Notes under the pieces: model-generated
The model's database searches: none
Told to the model about the DNA's origin: nothing
What the model saw: only the letters and a program-made list of their open reading frames with translations
Assembly: GCA_016930675.1 (NCBI GenBank)
Contig: JAFGGG010000022.1
Coordinates: forward strand, 1-64,000
DNA: 64,000 nt
DNA from: Spirochaetales bacterium
GTDB lineage: Bacteria > Spirochaetota > Spirochaetia > SZUA-6 > RPPD01
Direction: 5' to 3'
Position numbers and translations under genes: made by a program
In this document: positions 33,999 to 42,153 of the stretch, piece by piece
Layout: the number at the start of each line of letters is the position of its first letter
How positions within the stretch are numbered: position 1 is the stretch's first letter

Positions 33999-34011
33999 TG
34001 TGCGGTTTTTT
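33982..34011 (+). terminator. Rho-independent terminator overlapping the stop codon
   Basis: CCGCACA (33982-33988) pairs with TGTGCGG (33999-34005) across a 10-base loop, followed by TTTTTT (34006-34011). The TAA stop of the TIGR02206 gene (33996-33998) lies in the loop. Confidence 0.85.
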
Positions 34012-34043
34012 CGATCTTCGGTTCCGTAATGCGATGAAATATC

Positions 34044-35003
34044 TCAAAAATTAAAATATAAAGTCAATCCAAGATTAAGGGCCAGAAATGCCGGTACCAT
34101 TTCTTCCTCGTCGATATCATAGTAATAACCCACGTCTAATGAGGGCGTAAAAAAAAGCGAAACAGTCTTATCTTCATCCAATGCCCCTCCCAACTGAATT
34201 CCGAAACTATTATGAACCATAAAAAGGCTCTTAACAGAATCCGAACTTATTTTGTGAAGTGATAAAACTCCGATTTTAAAAATCAGCCGGGAATCGGATA
34301 TTCCAAACAGACCAGGCATCGGGAATAACGCTGTTACGTCGGCAGTTATGTGCACAACATCCGACTCAGGTTCAGTATCAAAATAATATACGGCACCGGC
34401 GCTTATACCGACAGCCACCGGTTCCGCGCCCTGTTCCTGCTCAGATTCCGTCTCCGCTTTTGGTTTCATATCATCGAACACCCACAATATCTGCAGCTGC
34501 CCGCCCACACCCGGTACAATGAGAAATAATGTGCCAGCCCCTTCAAAACCTAAAAGAACACCCGTTACCCGGCCGCCCTCTTTTTCAGTGAATCCGTTTT
34601 CAATAAAAGAAACGATTTCCCCCGTAAACGATTCGATTTCTTCCTGCATGTGCTTTATGGATGCTTCGTGTCTGATTGTCTTTATGACATTTCCCGTTTC
34701 GATTTCACTGATTTTGCCGACGATTAATACACCGTCCTGCATGTCCATACACATAATGCGTACGGCATACGGGGCATTCTCATCCAAAACAACAACCGGA
34801 TTATCCTCTATTTTTTGGAGGAGCATTTTATTGATTCCATCACACCACAGTTGAAACCGTTGCGCCGCAGACCTGTCCACACACTCCGGTAAGCGGACGG
34901 AATATTTTCCAATGGGGGCCTCATTCGCAGCCGCACTCATTGCCAGGAACAACATACATATCAGACAGAAAAAGTACCTTTTATAAGCAAAATCAGGCTT
35001 CAT
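34044..35003 (-). CDS. Secreted protein with a barrel-like C-terminus
   Basis: A 319-residue protein of unknown family. Signal peptide about 1-27 (FFCLICMLFLAMSAAA). A soluble N-terminal domain (about 30-145) is of the type seen in periplasmic CsgG/TolB-N-like modules (LVVLDENAPYAVRIMCMDMQDGVLIVGKISEIETGNVIKTI by pattern: a short-lived ligand-free alpha/beta fold). The C-terminal half (about 195-319) has amphipathic strands ending in LGLTLYFNF, typical of outer-membrane barrels. It starts 11 bases after the Gly/Asp-rich lipoprotein gene and has GGAGA before the ATG, so the two form an operon and may sit together in the outer membrane. Confidence 0.6.
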   Translation of the reverse strand: MKPDFAYKRYFFCLICMLFLAMSAAANEAPIGKYSVRLPECVDRSAAQRFQLWCDGINKMLLQKIEDNPVVVLDENAPYAVRIMCMDMQDGVLIVGKISEIETGNVIKTIRHEASIKHMQEEIESFTGEIVSFIENGFTEKEGGRVTGVLLGFEGAGTLFLIVPGVGGQLQILWVFDDMKPKAETESEQEQGAEPVAVGISAGAVYYFDTEPESDVVHITADVTALFPMPGLFGISDSRLIFKIGVLSLHKISSDSVKSLFMVHNSFGIQLGGALDEDKTVSLFFTPSLDVGYYYDIDEEEMVPAFLALNLGLTLYFNF

Positions 35004-35014
35004 AACGGTCTCCG

Positions 35015-36121
35015 TTACGGCAATTGATATATAAATCGCCGGGAATCCATCCCCGATTCTTTTATCCCTGTCAATATGTCTTTTAAGGTGCTGCTGCTGA
35101 CCTTTTGCTTGATCACTTCTCCGGGCTTACCATCTCGTCCACCGGAGCCACCCCCCCAGCTGTTACTACCGCTACCGCTGTCACCACCGGAGCCACCCTT
35201 CCCACCGTCTACAACAGGCTTGATATATTCCAACACTGCCGGATCGCTATAAAAGAGTTTTATCTTGCCGCCGTCGCCGCCGCTTCCGCCGTTTCCGCCG
35301 CCACCTCCCATTCCATCCGAACCCCCGTCATCACCGTCTCCGCCGTCATCACCGTCTCCGCCGTCTCCGCCGTCTCCGCCCTCTCCGCCGTCTCCGCCCG
35401 ACGTATCAATTTTAATTAACCTCATCGGCGTAAGCATTATCTTCTCGTTTGTCATGTCATAAAAACAGAGCAGGTAATCGGTGTTGATGCCTGAAATCGA
35501 AAGTCCCCTGACATCATAAAACAACGCGTACAGAATCACATCCCGACCGTTGGTGCCGTCTTCACCGTCATCCCCATCTCCACCATCTCCCCCGTGTATT
35601 GAATCCAGCAATGCTGCGCTGCCACCGTCAGAGCCATCGAACCCATCGTAACCGTCACGGCCGTTCTTTCCCGCATAATCCAGTTTCTTGTAACCCTTCC
35701 AGTCAATTTCCCATTGAAACGTCTGTTTGGGATAGGGATTCTTTTTAACTCCTATAGACAGGATATAATTTCCTGCTTGGGCTACATGCAATACATTATA
35801 ATCGGCCTCTACTTCCAATTCGGCCTCGTCTTGTTTCGTCACATGGAAAGAACTATTGGAACTTTCAACAATGAAGTTTTTATAATTCGGATTGTCGATT
35901 ACTCCCTTGAAACCAGAGAATACCCTGATTTTTACGCGATAGACCCATCCCGGTATAAGGGAAGACCCCTCGACAACCGATTCGTCGTGAACCAGGGTCA
36001 TTTCAATTTTTTTAATCTCAAGGTCTTTGATATTCACAGACATACACGAACAAAAAAAAATAAAAGCGGATATCAGTACAAAAAGAAAAGCTCTATTGAT
36101 AATTGATTTTTTTATACACAT
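35015..36121 (-). CDS. Gly/Asp-rich repeat lipoprotein
   Basis: A 368-residue lipoprotein (lipid Cys at 24 or 26 in FFCSC). An Ig-like beta region (about 35-140: VYRVKIRVFSGFKGV, LEVEADYNVLHVAQAGNYILSI) is followed by two Gly/Asp-rich stretches of the G-G-D or G-D-G type (about 150-195 and 240-335), one collagen-like (GKNGRDGYDGFDGSDGG). The acidic glycine repeats could bind calcium or form flexible surface stalks. The coding DNA of the longer stretch is made of 9-base units. AAGGAG lies 7 bases before the ATG. It is the first gene of a pair with the barrel-like protein. No close family is recognised. Confidence 0.65.
   Translation of the reverse strand: MCIKKSIINRAFLFVLISAFIFFCSCMSVNIKDLEIKKIEMTLVHDESVVEGSSLIPGWVYRVKIRVFSGFKGVIDNPNYKNFIVESSNSSFHVTKQDEAELEVEADYNVLHVAQAGNYILSIGVKKNPYPKQTFQWEIDWKGYKKLDYAGKNGRDGYDGFDGSDGGSAALLDSIHGGDGGDGDDGEDGTNGRDVILYALFYDVRGLSISGINTDYLLCFYDMTNEKIMLTPMRLIKIDTSGGDGGEGGDGGDGGDGDDGGDGDDGGSDGMGGGGGNGGSGGDGGKIKLFYSDPAVLEYIKPVVDGGKGGSGGDSGSGSNSWGGGSGGRDGKPGEVIKQKVSSSTLKDILTGIKESGMDSRRFIYQLP
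35325..35398. repeat. 9-base tandem repeat inside the Gly/Asp-rich lipoprotein gene
   Basis: About eight copies of ccgtctccg and variants (ccgtcatca) in phase with the reading frame, coding for Gly-Gly-Asp units. Such tracts are prone to slippage in steps of three residues without breaking the frame. Confidence 0.75.
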
Positions 36122-36472
36122 AGCATTACTCCTTGAAAACTAATAAAAAATATTCTAAATAATTTCTGCATTTAATTACTCGATCTATTAAATATGAATA
36201 TATGGCATTTGTCACAAAAAACAACTCCAATAAGAATTATATACCACAATAATCTGAAATTTCCATCCGGCCACACCGGGTACGACCTGCCAGAACAGGG
36301 AGTGTAGTTTTACCCCGGCATCCTCCCCCACTTTCTATTATGGAGATACATCTCCCAAACGTCTAAATTATACTGGATTACGTACAAAACATCATGAAAA
36401 AACCGTATTTTACCCCAGGCTTTTAAATTCATTTTGCCATTACAAGGTTTTTAATCTATAATAAGGAGCATA
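36122..36472. other. 351-base intergenic region between divergent genes
   Basis: AT-rich and without a coding frame. It holds a small inverted repeat (GGAGAT and ATCTCC two bases apart, around 36342-36357), a C-rich patch near 36310-36335, and the promoter-like TTGCCA/TATAAT pair at its right end. Nothing else is recognised. Confidence 0.5.
36434..36462 (+). promoter_or_regulatory. Promoter-like pair next to the start of the 190-residue protein
   Basis: TTGCCA (36434-36439), 17 bases, a perfect TATAAT (36457-36462). The start codon at 36473 is only 10 bases further on, so a transcript from here would be almost leaderless even though AAGGAG is also present at 36463-36468. Confidence 0.5.
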
Positions 36473-37045
36473 ATGCCGCAAAAAATCACATTTCAAACAA
36501 ACGGTCAATGGCAGGGCGGAGGTGAAATACCTCCGATTTTGAAACAGGTTTCCCCTCTTAAAGACTGGATTACTCAGTTCCTCATAATCTGTAAAAAACT
36601 GGGCAAAAAATATACACGTGCCTGTGCAAACGACGGAGAGCTTATCGGTCAGGAAAAAGCCAACATCTGCATTGAACTCAACTCCATAATCGGCGGCCTG
36701 CTCGTACTACGCAGATATATAACCACGGATCAACCCGACAAGTTCAGCTCTTTAACGAACCAGAGCTATAATTTTTCCTTTGCGGTGGAGCTCTACCGTA
36801 ATACATGGGGCGGCCGGGGTAAAATGGCCGGGAAACAACATCTTAAGATTTCCAGTTTCTCCCAGTGGTATAATACCATCCTGCTTAAAAAAACAAGAGA
36901 GCTGTTCACCTATTACGGCAAATCCCTTGAGGACCAACAGCTCGATCAAGCGGAACAGGAAAAGTTTATAAAAATCCTGGAACTGATAGTCTATTCCATT
37001 ATCAGTATGGAGCAGATATTACTTGCCCGGGATATCCAGTATTAA
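36473..37045 (+). CDS. Unknown helical cytoplasmic protein
   Basis: A 190-residue protein, mostly alpha-helical, without signal peptide or membrane segment. Regions such as LKDWITQFLIICKKLGKKYTR and KANICIELNSIIGGLLVLRRYI suggest a helical bundle. I do not recognise a family. AAGGAG lies close to the ATG. It lies between the Gly/Asp-rich lipoprotein and the fused binding proteins and is convergent with the latter (27 bases apart). It could be a regulator or a partner of a larger machine; there is no evidence for either. Confidence 0.6.
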   Translation: MPQKITFQTNGQWQGGGEIPPILKQVSPLKDWITQFLIICKKLGKKYTRACANDGELIGQEKANICIELNSIIGGLLVLRRYITTDQPDKFSSLTNQSYNFSFAVELYRNTWGGRGKMAGKQHLKISSFSQWYNTILLKKTRELFTYYGKSLEDQQLDQAEQEKFIKILELIVYSIISMEQILLARDIQY

Positions 37046-37072
37046 ATTTAAAAAGCATACTCAAATTATATG

Positions 37073-39625
37073 CTATTCCACCCTTATATCCGGAAACGCG
37101 TTCTCCACATCGGCCTTAAACTGTTCAATGGCCTCTTCTTTGGTCATCATGCCCTCTACGTAATTATTGATCGCGCCCATCAAAAATCCTCTGATATCAA
37201 GATCATACTTTTTCAGGAGGGAGCCGTCTATTTTATCGGCCAGCCGGGCATAGAACGCGTAATGGTTCTGACCGCCCAACTGCTGATCGGCAAAATCTTG
37301 TTTAATTTTATTGACAACCGCCTTGTTACTCACAAAATCACCGGTTTCCATAGCCCACCACTCTAAAGATTCATGTTCTTGGGTCATGAACTTGACAAAT
37401 TTCCAGGCCGCTTGCTTATTTTCGGAATTCTTATAGATTCCGACCCAGGTGCCTCCCCAGAAATAGGCGGCCGGCCCTTCACACAATCCCCAGTCGCCTA
37501 CGGTATCTCTGCCGTTGGGTTTGATCACATAATGCAGGCCCCAGGTGGGAAGAACATAACACAGGAACTCCGGGTTTTCCTCATTCATGTTCTCGAACCA
37601 GGGCGACGACCATGTTCCTATTTCAGCGGTTAATTCTTCATCGCGCATTATCTTAGCCATCTCGAAATAATCCAGAATACACCGCTCGATATTCAGCCTT
37701 CCGTTCGCGACAAAAGCCTTTTTCCGCAGGGCTAAGGGAAAATGCTGATAATCTCCGTAACCGGCTATCAGTTTTACCCTTCCGCCGCTTTTTTCATTCA
37801 ATTTTCGCGCCGTGGCCAAAAACTTTTCCGGAGTTGAAAGCATGCGGCCGATTTTTTCAGGATCAGCGGTTCCCAGATACTGTTCGGCCACACTTCTGCG
37901 GTACAAGATACCGCCTGGTACGGCCTGCCATGATAACGCCCGCAGCCTGCCCCCGGAATCAGTGCCCACCTCGACTATATAGGGAAACACATCGGAGATA
38001 TCGGCTTTATAAGGCGCTTTTCCCAGGTCTTCATAAAATCCGCTTTCCACCAAATCCACCACATTGGCATATTCAGCGGCAAACACATCGGGCGCGTTCC
38101 TGCCCGATCTGAGGACAGGCCTCAGTTTATGCAGATAGTCCTCACAGGGAACAATAGTCAGATCGATCTCAATATCGGGATTGAGCATTTCGAACTCATC
38201 GATCCACTTCTTCATTTCATCCGTAAACGTCCATACGGAAAGGGTTGTGCTTTCACCGTCCCATGTTTCATATCCCCCTTTTTTGCACTGTTCGGCATCA
38301 AAATCACCAAGTGCGCCTTCAGTCTTTCCCTCATTGGGATTCTTCCACTCCTCGTATTCACTTAAATATATCTCTACTTCCTCACGCCACTGCGTTAAAG
38401 CCTCTTGTCTGTTTAAGCTGCCTTCAACATAAGCGTTCAGTATATCCATCATATAATTCCTTACTTCTAAATTGTGTTTTGTCATTAATGAACCTTTAAG
38501 TTTTAGTGCTTCTTGAGTAAAAAACTCATAAGCATTCTGACCTCCGAGAAAATCATCCTTAAAATCTTTTTTTACCTTGTTACATACGCTTTTACTGGAT
38601 ACCACATCACCGGTTTCTTTGGCCCACCACTCCAGGGTGTCATGTTTTAATGTCACGTATTTTAAAAACTCCCAGGCCGCATTTTTATTAATGGATTGAG
38701 AGCATATACCCAACCAGCTCCCGCCCCAAAAAAACGATCCCGGCCCCCTGGCCATTCCCCAATCGCCATAGGTATCTCTGGCATTGGGTTTTATGACATA
38801 CTGCAAGCCCCACGGCGGCAAAAAATAGCCCATGAAATAGGGATCCTTTTTGTTCATATTCTCAAACCAGGGCCACCCCCACTGGTCGCTTGCTGCGGTC
38901 AATCCCTCTTTACTCATCGTCTTTGCCAGATCAAAATAATCAAGGACGGAGTTTTCTATATATAATTCATTTTTTTCGCTTACAAAGGATTTTTTCCTCG
39001 CCGCACAGATATAGTGCATGTAATCGTTGTGCCCGGCAATCAGTTTTACCTTACCATCACTCTTTTTTTTCAATAAGCGGGCCGTATCCAATAATTTCTG
39101 CGGAGTGGAAATCATGTTTCCGATTTTTTGAGGATCATCGGTACCCAGATATTGTTTGGCCACACTGCGCCGGTAATAAAATCCTCCCGGAGTAACCTGC
39201 CAGCTCAGCCCGCGCAGCTTTCCGTTGCTGTCCGTACCCACTTCAACCAGATAGGGAAACATATCCGACACATCCGCCTTAAAGGGTGCCCGGGAAAGAT
39301 CTTCCCAATACCCGCTTTCCACAATGTCTTTTATATGACTATACTCACCCAAAAAAACATCCGGAACCCCTGTACCGAACTTTAACACATGCTTCAGCTT
39401 CTGCAAGTATTCCTCACAGGGTACAATTGTCAGCTTGATATCAATTCCACGGTAGATATATTCAAATCGGTCGATAAACTTCTTTATCTCATCCGTATAC
39501 GACCATATGGAAAGCACAATTCCTTTATTTTCGGCCGCTATTTCGGAGGTAGTACCCCCGGTAGCAGCCAAAACAACCAAACATGCTATTACCATTGAAA
39601 TAAGCTGTTTTTTATTTTTATACAT
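37073..39625 (-). CDS. Double-domain (fused) extracellular sugar-binding protein
   Basis: About 850 residues from the ATG at 39625 (AAGGAGG 5 bases upstream). A signal peptide (about 1-34) is followed by two complete family 1 solute-binding domains, about 36-427 and 460-850, joined by an acidic, Gly-rich linker. Both domains carry the same marks: SYTDEIKKFIDRFE versus TFTDEMKKWIDEFE; PDVFLGEYSHI versus PDVFAAEYANV; FYYRRSVAKQYLGTDDP versus ILYRRSVAEQYLGTADP; WGLQYVIKPN versus WGLHYVIKPN. Family members normally have one domain of about 400 residues. No lipobox or membrane anchor is present, so the protein should be free in the periplasm and could hold two sugars at once or reach two permeases. 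It is the last gene of a three-gene operon with 10-base gaps. Confidence 0.92.
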   Translation of the reverse strand: MYKNKKQLISMVIACLVVLAATGGTTSEIAAENKGIVLSIWSYTDEIKKFIDRFEYIYRGIDIKLTIVPCEEYLQKLKHVLKFGTGVPDVFLGEYSHIKDIVESGYWEDLSRAPFKADVSDMFPYLVEVGTDSNGKLRGLSWQVTPGGFYYRRSVAKQYLGTDDPQKIGNMISTPQKLLDTARLLKKKSDGKVKLIAGHNDYMHYICAARKKSFVSEKNELYIENSVLDYFDLAKTMSKEGLTAASDQWGWPWFENMNKKDPYFMGYFLPPWGLQYVIKPNARDTYGDWGMARGPGSFFWGGSWLGICSQSINKNAAWEFLKYVTLKHDTLEWWAKETGDVVSSKSVCNKVKKDFKDDFLGGQNAYEFFTQEALKLKGSLMTKHNLEVRNYMMDILNAYVEGSLNRQEALTQWREEVEIYLSEYEEWKNPNEGKTEGALGDFDAEQCKKGGYETWDGESTTLSVWTFTDEMKKWIDEFEMLNPDIEIDLTIVPCEDYLHKLRPVLRSGRNAPDVFAAEYANVVDLVESGFYEDLGKAPYKADISDVFPYIVEVGTDSGGRLRALSWQAVPGGILYRRSVAEQYLGTADPEKIGRMLSTPEKFLATARKLNEKSGGRVKLIAGYGDYQHFPLALRKKAFVANGRLNIERCILDYFEMAKIMRDEELTAEIGTWSSPWFENMNEENPEFLCYVLPTWGLHYVIKPNGRDTVGDWGLCEGPAAYFWGGTWVGIYKNSENKQAAWKFVKFMTQEHESLEWWAMETGDFVSNKAVVNKIKQDFADQQLGGQNHYAFYARLADKIDGSLLKKYDLDIRGFLMGAINNYVEGMMTKEEAIEQFKADVENAFPDIRVE

Positions 39626-39635
39626 TCTTGCCTCC

Positions 39636-42143
39636 TTATTCCACAATCAAGTCCGGAAATTCATCTTTCACGTCCCGGACAAACTGTTTAACAGCCTCTT
39701 TCTGTGTTAATCTCCCGTCCACATAATCTCCGATAGCCCTTTTTAAAATATCCGTTATTTCATAATCATATTCCGTGAAAAGAGAACCGTCAACTTTGGC
39801 CGCCTCTGCGGCAAAATAATGAAAATATTTCTGCCCGTCGATATATTCATCTGTTATTTCATTTTTCAGCTTGTCAACCACCGTCTTACTATTCACCAGC
39901 TCTCCGTTTTCCTGTGCCCACCATTCCAAGGTTTCACGGTTTAAGGTTATGAATTTTATAAACTCCCAGGCCGCCTGTTTGTTACGGGAATTTGAATTTA
40001 TTCCCAGCCAGCTGCCGCCCACAAAGTATGACGCGGGGCCTTTACACACTCCCCAGTCACCGCTTGAGTCGGAAGCATTGGATTTGAGTACATAATGAAG
40101 TCCCCATTCCGGTAAGCTGTAGCCGAATATATCCGAATCCTGCTTCATGCCGTCAAACCAGTCCGGCGACCACATGCCGTATCCCTCGGCAAGTCCCTGG
40201 TCCTGCAGTACTTTGGCCACGGCAAACAGTCTCGCCACCGCCTCATCAAGCACAAAGCGGCCGTCCCCGGTTACAAACGGTTTTTTCCTCATGGCCAAGG
40301 CATACCAGATATAATCCTGCCAGCCGGCAATCAGCTTGATTTTTCCGTCGCTTTTTTCATGCAAGCGCAGTCCGGTAGCGATAAACTTTTCTTCCGTAGA
40401 AAGCATCTCTCCTATTTTTTCAGGATCATCCGTGCCCAGATACCGTTTGGCCAGACTGCGGCGAAAGTAAAAAGCGCCGGGCCACGCCTGCCATGAAAGC
40501 AGCCGCAGTTTACCATGAGAGTCCCTGCCCGCCTGAACCGTAAAAGGAAACATGTCGGACACTTTTGCCTTATAGGGAGCTGCGGAAAGGTCTTCTCCAA
40601 AACCGCTCTCCATAAATACCGCGCTTTGTTCCGGCGAGACCACAAACACATCGGGGGCGGCCATCCCTTCTTTAAGTACTGCCGTAATCTTATTCGCGTA
40701 CTCAAAATAGGGAATATTCTCCAGAATAACATTAATTTCAGGATGCCCCGCTTCGAACCTCCTAATCAATTTTTCTATCTCATCTGAAAACGACCAGACG
40801 GTAAGCACGATCCGGTCATCATCTTCATAAACCCCTTGATCCGTGCCTGGAGCGGAACTGTTCCACTCGGGATATGAACGCAGGTAGTCGTTTGCTTCTT
40901 CTTTCCAGTCGGCTACGGCCTGGGCTTTGTTTTTATTATTTTCCACGCAAGCGCTCACCTCATTCATCATCAAATCTTGTATTTCAAGATCATATTTTGT
41001 CAGCAACGCCCCATTAATTTTCAGAGCCTCCGCGGCAAAAAATTCATAATGATTCTGTCCTGCAAGATACTCATCGCTAAAATCGTTTTTAATTTTGTTG
41101 ATAACTTTTTTGCTGGCTACAAACTCACCTGTTTCTTTGGCCCACCATTCCAGGGTGTCGCGGTTCAGGGTCACAAACTTTAAAAATTCCCAGGCCGCTT
41201 TTTTATTTCTCGATCCGGAATAAATGCCCATCCAGGTGCCGCCCCAAAAATAAGAGGACGGACCCCGGCATATGGCCCAATCACCTACGGTTTGGTGTGC
41301 GTTGGGCTTGATTACGTAGTGCAGACCCCACGTGGGGAGTACGTACCCCATAAATTGAGGTTCATCGCTGTTCATATTATCAAACCATTTAGGCGACCAC
41401 TGCCCCGTGTCTGCCGTCAATTCCTCATCAACCAGGGCCCCGGCAAAATCAAAATAATCAAGAATACCTTGCTCAATCTGTAATCTTTTATTCCGGGATA
41501 CCAATGGTCTTTTAGCGGCAGCCAGCGGATAGTGTTTGTATTCGCGGTAGTTGGCGATTAGTTTTACCGCACCATTGCTCTTTTTGTTTAAAATGCGTGC
41601 CGTGTTTAAAAACTTTTCAGGAGTTGACAGCATTTCTCCTACCTTTTTTGGATCATCGGTGCCCAGATACTGTTTGGCCGTACTCCTGCGGTAGATAAAA
41701 CTGCCCACACAAGCCTGCCAGGACAAGCCCCTCAGCTTGCCTTTGGAATCCTTACCCACTTCCAGAATATATGGCAGTACATCCGACACATCGGCATTAT
41801 ACGGTGCGGAAGACAGATCATCCCAATAACCGCTTTCCACTATCTCCTTTACATGCGAATACTCTCCCGCGAAAATATCCGGAGCATTGGTGCCCGACCT
41901 TAAAATGGGTTTTAATTTCTCCAAATAGTTTTCGCAGGGTACAATCGTCATTTCAATGGTGATATTCGGGTGCCGGCCCTCAAACCGTTCAATAAAACGT
42001 TTGGGTTCATCCCAAAAACTCCAGAGTGAAAGCACCACCTTTTTTTCCTCGGCTGCTATATTCGGGGTCGTACTGCCGGTAGCTGCCAAAATTATCAAGC
42101 CTAATAATAAAATTAATCCAATCGATTTTTTATTTCGGTTCAT
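39636..42143 (-). CDS. Double-domain (fused) extracellular sugar-binding protein
   Basis: An 835-residue protein with a signal peptide (about 1-32) and two solute-binding domains, about 34-427 and 444-835, joined by a short linker (YPEWNSSAPGTDQGVYEDDD). Domain 1 belongs with the FDNMN subgroup (ELTADTGQWSPKWFDNMN). Domain 2 is much closer to the single-domain protein upstream: both have the run WFDGMKQDSDIFGYSLP and the run SDSSGDWGVCKGPASYF. This suggests that domain 2 and the upstream gene come from a recent duplication and that the fusion was built from two different parents. AAGGAGG lies 5 bases before the ATG. It is the middle gene of the operon. Confidence 0.92.
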   Translation of the reverse strand: MNRNKKSIGLILLLGLIILAATGSTTPNIAAEEKKVVLSLWSFWDEPKRFIERFEGRHPNITIEMTIVPCENYLEKLKPILRSGTNAPDIFAGEYSHVKEIVESGYWDDLSSAPYNADVSDVLPYILEVGKDSKGKLRGLSWQACVGSFIYRRSTAKQYLGTDDPKKVGEMLSTPEKFLNTARILNKKSNGAVKLIANYREYKHYPLAAAKRPLVSRNKRLQIEQGILDYFDFAGALVDEELTADTGQWSPKWFDNMNSDEPQFMGYVLPTWGLHYVIKPNAHQTVGDWAICRGPSSYFWGGTWMGIYSGSRNKKAAWEFLKFVTLNRDTLEWWAKETGEFVASKKVINKIKNDFSDEYLAGQNHYEFFAAEALKINGALLTKYDLEIQDLMMNEVSACVENNKNKAQAVADWKEEANDYLRSYPEWNSSAPGTDQGVYEDDDRIVLTVWSFSDEIEKLIRRFEAGHPEINVILENIPYFEYANKITAVLKEGMAAPDVFVVSPEQSAVFMESGFGEDLSAAPYKAKVSDMFPFTVQAGRDSHGKLRLLSWQAWPGAFYFRRSLAKRYLGTDDPEKIGEMLSTEEKFIATGLRLHEKSDGKIKLIAGWQDYIWYALAMRKKPFVTGDGRFVLDEAVARLFAVAKVLQDQGLAEGYGMWSPDWFDGMKQDSDIFGYSLPEWGLHYVLKSNASDSSGDWGVCKGPASYFVGGSWLGINSNSRNKQAAWEFIKFITLNRETLEWWAQENGELVNSKTVVDKLKNEITDEYIDGQKYFHYFAAEAAKVDGSLFTEYDYEITDILKRAIGDYVDGRLTQKEAVKQFVRDVKDEFPDLIVE

Positions 42144-42153
42144 TATTTCCTCC

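Noticed and set aside
35325-35398. Tandem repeat as a CRISPR array
   Set aside because: Units are 9 bases, contiguous and in frame with a protein; there are no spacers and no cas genes.
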